Part shown: in pieces, positions 20,849-23,813 of the stretch | Layout: every line of letters begins with the position of its first letter | How positions within the stretch are numbered: the stretch's first letter is position 1 | NCBI GenBank assembly: GCA_034696485.1 | Contig: JAQIWT010000312.1 | Coordinates: 1-23,813 of the forward strand | Reading direction: 5' to 3' | Source: Isohypsibius dastychi | Taxonomy: Eukaryota > Tardigrada > Eutardigrada > Parachela > Isohypsibiidae | DNA length: 23,813 bases | Notes under the pieces: model-generated | The model's database searches: none | Told to the model about the DNA's origin: nothing | Seen by the model: the letters and a program-made list of their open reading frames with translations, nothing else | Program-made: the position numbers and the translations under genes

Positions 20849-21244
20849 TTCAATGATCAATAATCAATGTGTAGTTTAAGGAGCGAGCTAAGAGGAGTCC
20901 GATTCGCCAGCTTTGTTGTACCGAGTTGTCAGCATGACAATTCTCTCCTACTCGAAAATATTCGGAAGTAACAGTCTGTCCCCAACGATGAATAAATGCG
21001 TAAATAAATGGTTGCAGTTGAGTGGTTGAACTATTCGAAACGTGTGATCAATCTGTTGATTCTGATGCTGATGGGACCATTTTTACTTTTTGATACTATT
21101 ATGAACAAAACGAGAAGAAAAGAGATGATAGTCATGGTCGTTGTCAGGCACAATCGTCATCATGAGGCAAAATGTCACGGAGCCGCACTGTGCTTTTCAT
21201 TGCTTCAGAACGGTAGCTCTAGAAGCTGAACCGCTGGTTTGCAG
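20849..21244. other. SLC44 5' flank / upstream part of a small + gene
   Basis: This stretch holds the SLC44 promoter region on the minus strand and possibly upstream exons of the + gene at 21245. A frame from ATG 20934 (MTILSYSKIFGSNS...) reaches a GTAAAT donor at 21000, and an open frame from ATG 21008 (73 aa, one hydrophobic stretch) runs to 21229. Neither could be joined to 21245 with a standard-size intron and a matching phase, so I leave them unassigned. Confidence 0.3.
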
Positions 21245-21498
21245 GCCATTTTGAACTTCAATCTCGGCGGAACATGTATGCTGGAAACAGAGCCCACGGT
21301 CAAGAACTATTATTGAGCCTAACATTTGCAATTTGTGAGTATCGAACTCGATCAACAGTATGATGACACTGGGTTCCTTGCTTCATTTTTGAAGAAAGGA
21401 TGTCACAGATGCTGAAGATCCACAACGGCATGAATGGATATGATTACAAGGACACGACATTCAGTGATGGGTTCGACACAAACACCGATCCAGAATAA
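21245..21498 (+). CDS. Small unidentified gene, last two exons
   Basis: Exon 21245-21357 follows a TTTGCAG acceptor and joins exon 21409-21498 across a 51-nt phase-0 intron (GTATGA...CACAG). The visible 66 or so residues include RRNMYAGNRAHGQELLLSL and end YKDTTFSDGFDTNTDPE with stop TAA at 21496-21498. That stop overlaps an AATAAA that may be the poly(A) signal. The start is unresolved: ATG 21271 inside the exon would give 57 aa; otherwise exons lie upstream. No family is recognised. It is convergent with the STPG-type gene, 149 bp apart. Confidence 0.45.
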
Positions 21499-21647
21499 AT
21501 GAATTCAATTAATTTCAAATACAAGAATATGAAACTGGAGCTTAGTTTTCTGCAGACAAATGCTCTTGATGGTGATTACATCAAATATGTAATTGATACA
21601 ACTGATATGCAGTTCGAGAGACAAAACAACTTAATAACATAGCATTT

Positions 21648-23804
21648 TCAGCACACGACAGGCCGGTAGGTCATGAACGCTAGCTTGCTGCTGTTTTTGT
21701 ATTTCGGTGGATGTATTTGTCTCCATGGCCGCCTGAAGGGATTTGGATACTTCACGTTGAAAGTGGACTTTGCTATCGAACTACTGATAATCGTTGCGAT
21801 CTGAAATAGGGTGTTTAAATTGAATCAGACAAATGGGATAATAATGCGGCAGCGGTTGGCACTTACTTTGTAATCAGCCGGTCCAGGCATTCCATTCGGT
21901 TTAACGTCGAAAAATGTAGGTTGTTGAAATCTTTTGAATGTCAAACCGAATTTTCTGTTCGGGTAAGAACGCTCCCATCTTTTACAGTCATAAGTATTTG
22001 CAGCTGTAACGAAGTAGTATTTTGGTTATCTGTATAAACTTGGTTCGGGTAATTTAGTTTACTACTCACCTGGTGTCAACGATGTCTGATCTCTCGGGGT
22101 TCTAGAGTCAGACGAATCGAACCCCAGAGACTTCTTAGCCAAGTATGGCTTGTGGAAGCTACGCTTGTCCATCGTGAGATGGAACGCCCTGGCGAACTCG
22201 TACCATCCGGGTGGTGGGATACGATCCTGAATGGAAGATACAGTGAGCCGATCCAAATAAGCTTCCGATCATGAAGTTTACCATTTTCTTTTTAAAAGAA
22301 CTTTCATTCTTCCGCCAACTCTGCCAGGGAAAAGCGTTGTCTTTGTTGTTCGCCAGCTGGTTCCTTACGGCAACTTTGATGCTGGATGGCAAAGCGTATT
22401 TATTTGGTCCGGGTCCATTCTGGGTCTTTCCGAATGTAAAGTGTCTAGGTGCAGAACTTGCAAAGGCAGAGCTACCAATGGCTTGTGTGCCACTGATCAA
22501 ATTTCCAGTCGTCGAAAAGGGGACGTGGCCGCTCGGTTGGTTGCCGGATGTCTCGTTTGGTTTCGTGCTAAATCTGGCGGCCTTTGACAGAAACCCGGCC
22601 TCAACATTTTTTCGCTCTGGAACCACTTTGATAGCAGTTCTCGGATCCATGTATGTCGCCGGTGATGGTATATTGTTATCAACCGCCCACGGTCGGTCTC
22701 TCTGCAAAACTCGCAACTTTTCATACCGAATCGAGTGTATGAGTGATTCATCGATGGTCAATAGCCAATTAAACACTTTGTACTAATGTTTCTTATCAAA
22801 ATTTGGACGACAGCAAAACTTCACTGCTAGTTATATTCAGACCTGAAACACAAATTTCCAAACGAGAATCTCAAGCAAAAACATGCAAGCTTTTCTCTCG
22901 TTGGTTTTACGATATCTGTTCAAGTTGCTTTCAGCGACTCCTTCTAGAGCGCTGAATTCGATTATTGGAAAATGTTGCACGTTTTTTCAGCCGACAATGC
23001 TCCAAGGCCAAGATCTACACATGATTCTATATAGTATCCATTGAGCTACCTCAGCCGTTGATCCAAATCCGACGGTAGCATCGCACTGAAATGCGCTCTG
23101 ATGGGCAACAGAAGAAATTGCATTTTCCTGATGTTGTGCTATCGCCTTAAGTCGAAGTTCTGCTTTGAAGAAGTTATCTGATCGACGCTTCCGTTTCTGA
23201 AAGTCAAATAAAATGAGAACAGCTCTTCTCCTCTGCCAAAACAGCCGCATATGCAGCTGTACCAGCGTTTGAACTCTGAAAACTCTTCCATCTCTTTGGC
23301 CGGGATAGCATCCTTGTTGGAAAGCTTGTGTCACACCCGGATGGTGTAATGCCAGATTCTTCTCAAACACAGCAACAGGTTCATCTGCTCCCACAGCTAG
23401 AACCAAAGCGTTCGTTCTCCAAATTCGTTGGCAGAGAGAGACTCCACATATCCATGCATTTCAAACACTTACGGAGGAGATGTTTGTTCTCACACGATTT
23501 CTCTTCGTTCCGACCAGAGTTTGATCCGACACATACACTGAACAAAGCTGGTCTTACTGCAGTACCGAATGTACTATTGCAGAATCGCTGCCGGATGAAT
23601 TCTACAGGCTAAAAACACTATAAGACGATAACGTGAACGACGAATGGTATATAAATCAAACTACACAGAATTTCGGTTGCCTACCGCTGAACAGCCGAAC
23701 TTGTTCTTTTCACACAGGATTGTGTCACCGTTCTTTTCAAAAATGTTCCCATGAGCGTCAATGGTGTATCCATTCGCACGACCGCGCGCGGATACTTTCG
23801 GCAT
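21648..23804 (-). CDS. Sperm-tail PG-rich repeat (SHIPPO/STPG-type) protein
   Basis: SHIPPO/STPG proteins carry short Pro-Gly-Pro repeats and associate with axonemal or sperm-tail microtubules. Eight exons join in phase: 23804-23685, 23608-23473, 23396-23263, 23196-23050, 22782-22282, 22226-22070, 22003-21867 and 21800-21648. They give 494 aa. The start ATG (23804-23802) begins MPKVSARGRANGY. Repeat-type motifs are PSPATY (about 218), GPGPNKY (about 302), PPPGWYE (about 350) and PGPADYK (about 438), with FGT/FGS-containing segments between (STFGTAVRPALFS, TVGFGSTAE). The length and PPPGWYE...PGPADYK order suit STPG1/STPG2-like proteins better than ODF3. The acceptor at 22783 (ATTAG) is the least certain junction. 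The open frame antisense to exon 5 (22271-22786) is a shadow. Its presence, with PACRG, implies motile cilia or flagellated sperm. Confidence 0.82.
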
Positions 23805-23813
23805 GTCAAAATC

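Noticed and set aside
22271-22786. 171-codon + strand open frame
   Set aside because: It is antisense to exon 5 of the STPG-type gene, which carries the Pro-Gly-Pro motifs.

Overview
This is nuclear DNA from a eukaryote with motile cilia or flagellated sperm, probably a small-genome metazoan. I cannot name the lineage. The genes are spliced by very short GT-AG introns. I could close frames and phases across 44 introns, and 33 of them are 51-68 nt, many ending in TTTCAG or similar. Stops of all three standard kinds are used. Most annotated coding sequence had to be assembled by hand from exons; the long single open frames are often shadows.

Layout. (1) 1-522 (+) is the lysine-rich 3' end of an unidentified gene. 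(2) 2029-985 (-) is a complete six-exon PACRG gene (251 aa), an inner-junction protein of ciliary doublet microtubules. (3) 2030-3593 is the intergenic region between PACRG and the divergent next gene, and it holds two miniature DNA transposons, one hAT-like and one with TA target sites. (4) 3594-12674 (+) is a sixteen-exon gene for a roughly 1575-aa coiled-coil protein that I do not recognise; one intron carries a foldback-type transposon. (5) 12675-15013 holds weak, unidentified coding exons and little else. (6) 15014-16347 is a second, larger foldback-like element built from two opposed minisatellite arrays. (7) 20848-16712 (-) is an SLC44 choline-transporter-like gene, 18 exons and about 750 aa. 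(8) 21245-21498 (+) holds the last exons of a small unidentified gene. (9) 23804-21648 (-) is an eight-exon, 494-aa sperm-tail PG-rich (SHIPPO/STPG-type) protein.

Working together. PACRG and the STPG-type protein both point to axonemal microtubules, and the large coiled-coil protein between them would suit a centriolar or ciliary scaffold, though that is inference. SLC44 is a plasma-membrane or organellar solute carrier with no evident link. The most interesting non-genic content is the mobile fraction: two foldback-like elements with the same architecture but different repeat units, one with a perfect 9-bp target duplication, plus miniature elements and eight long G or C homopolymers confined to introns and intergenic DNA.
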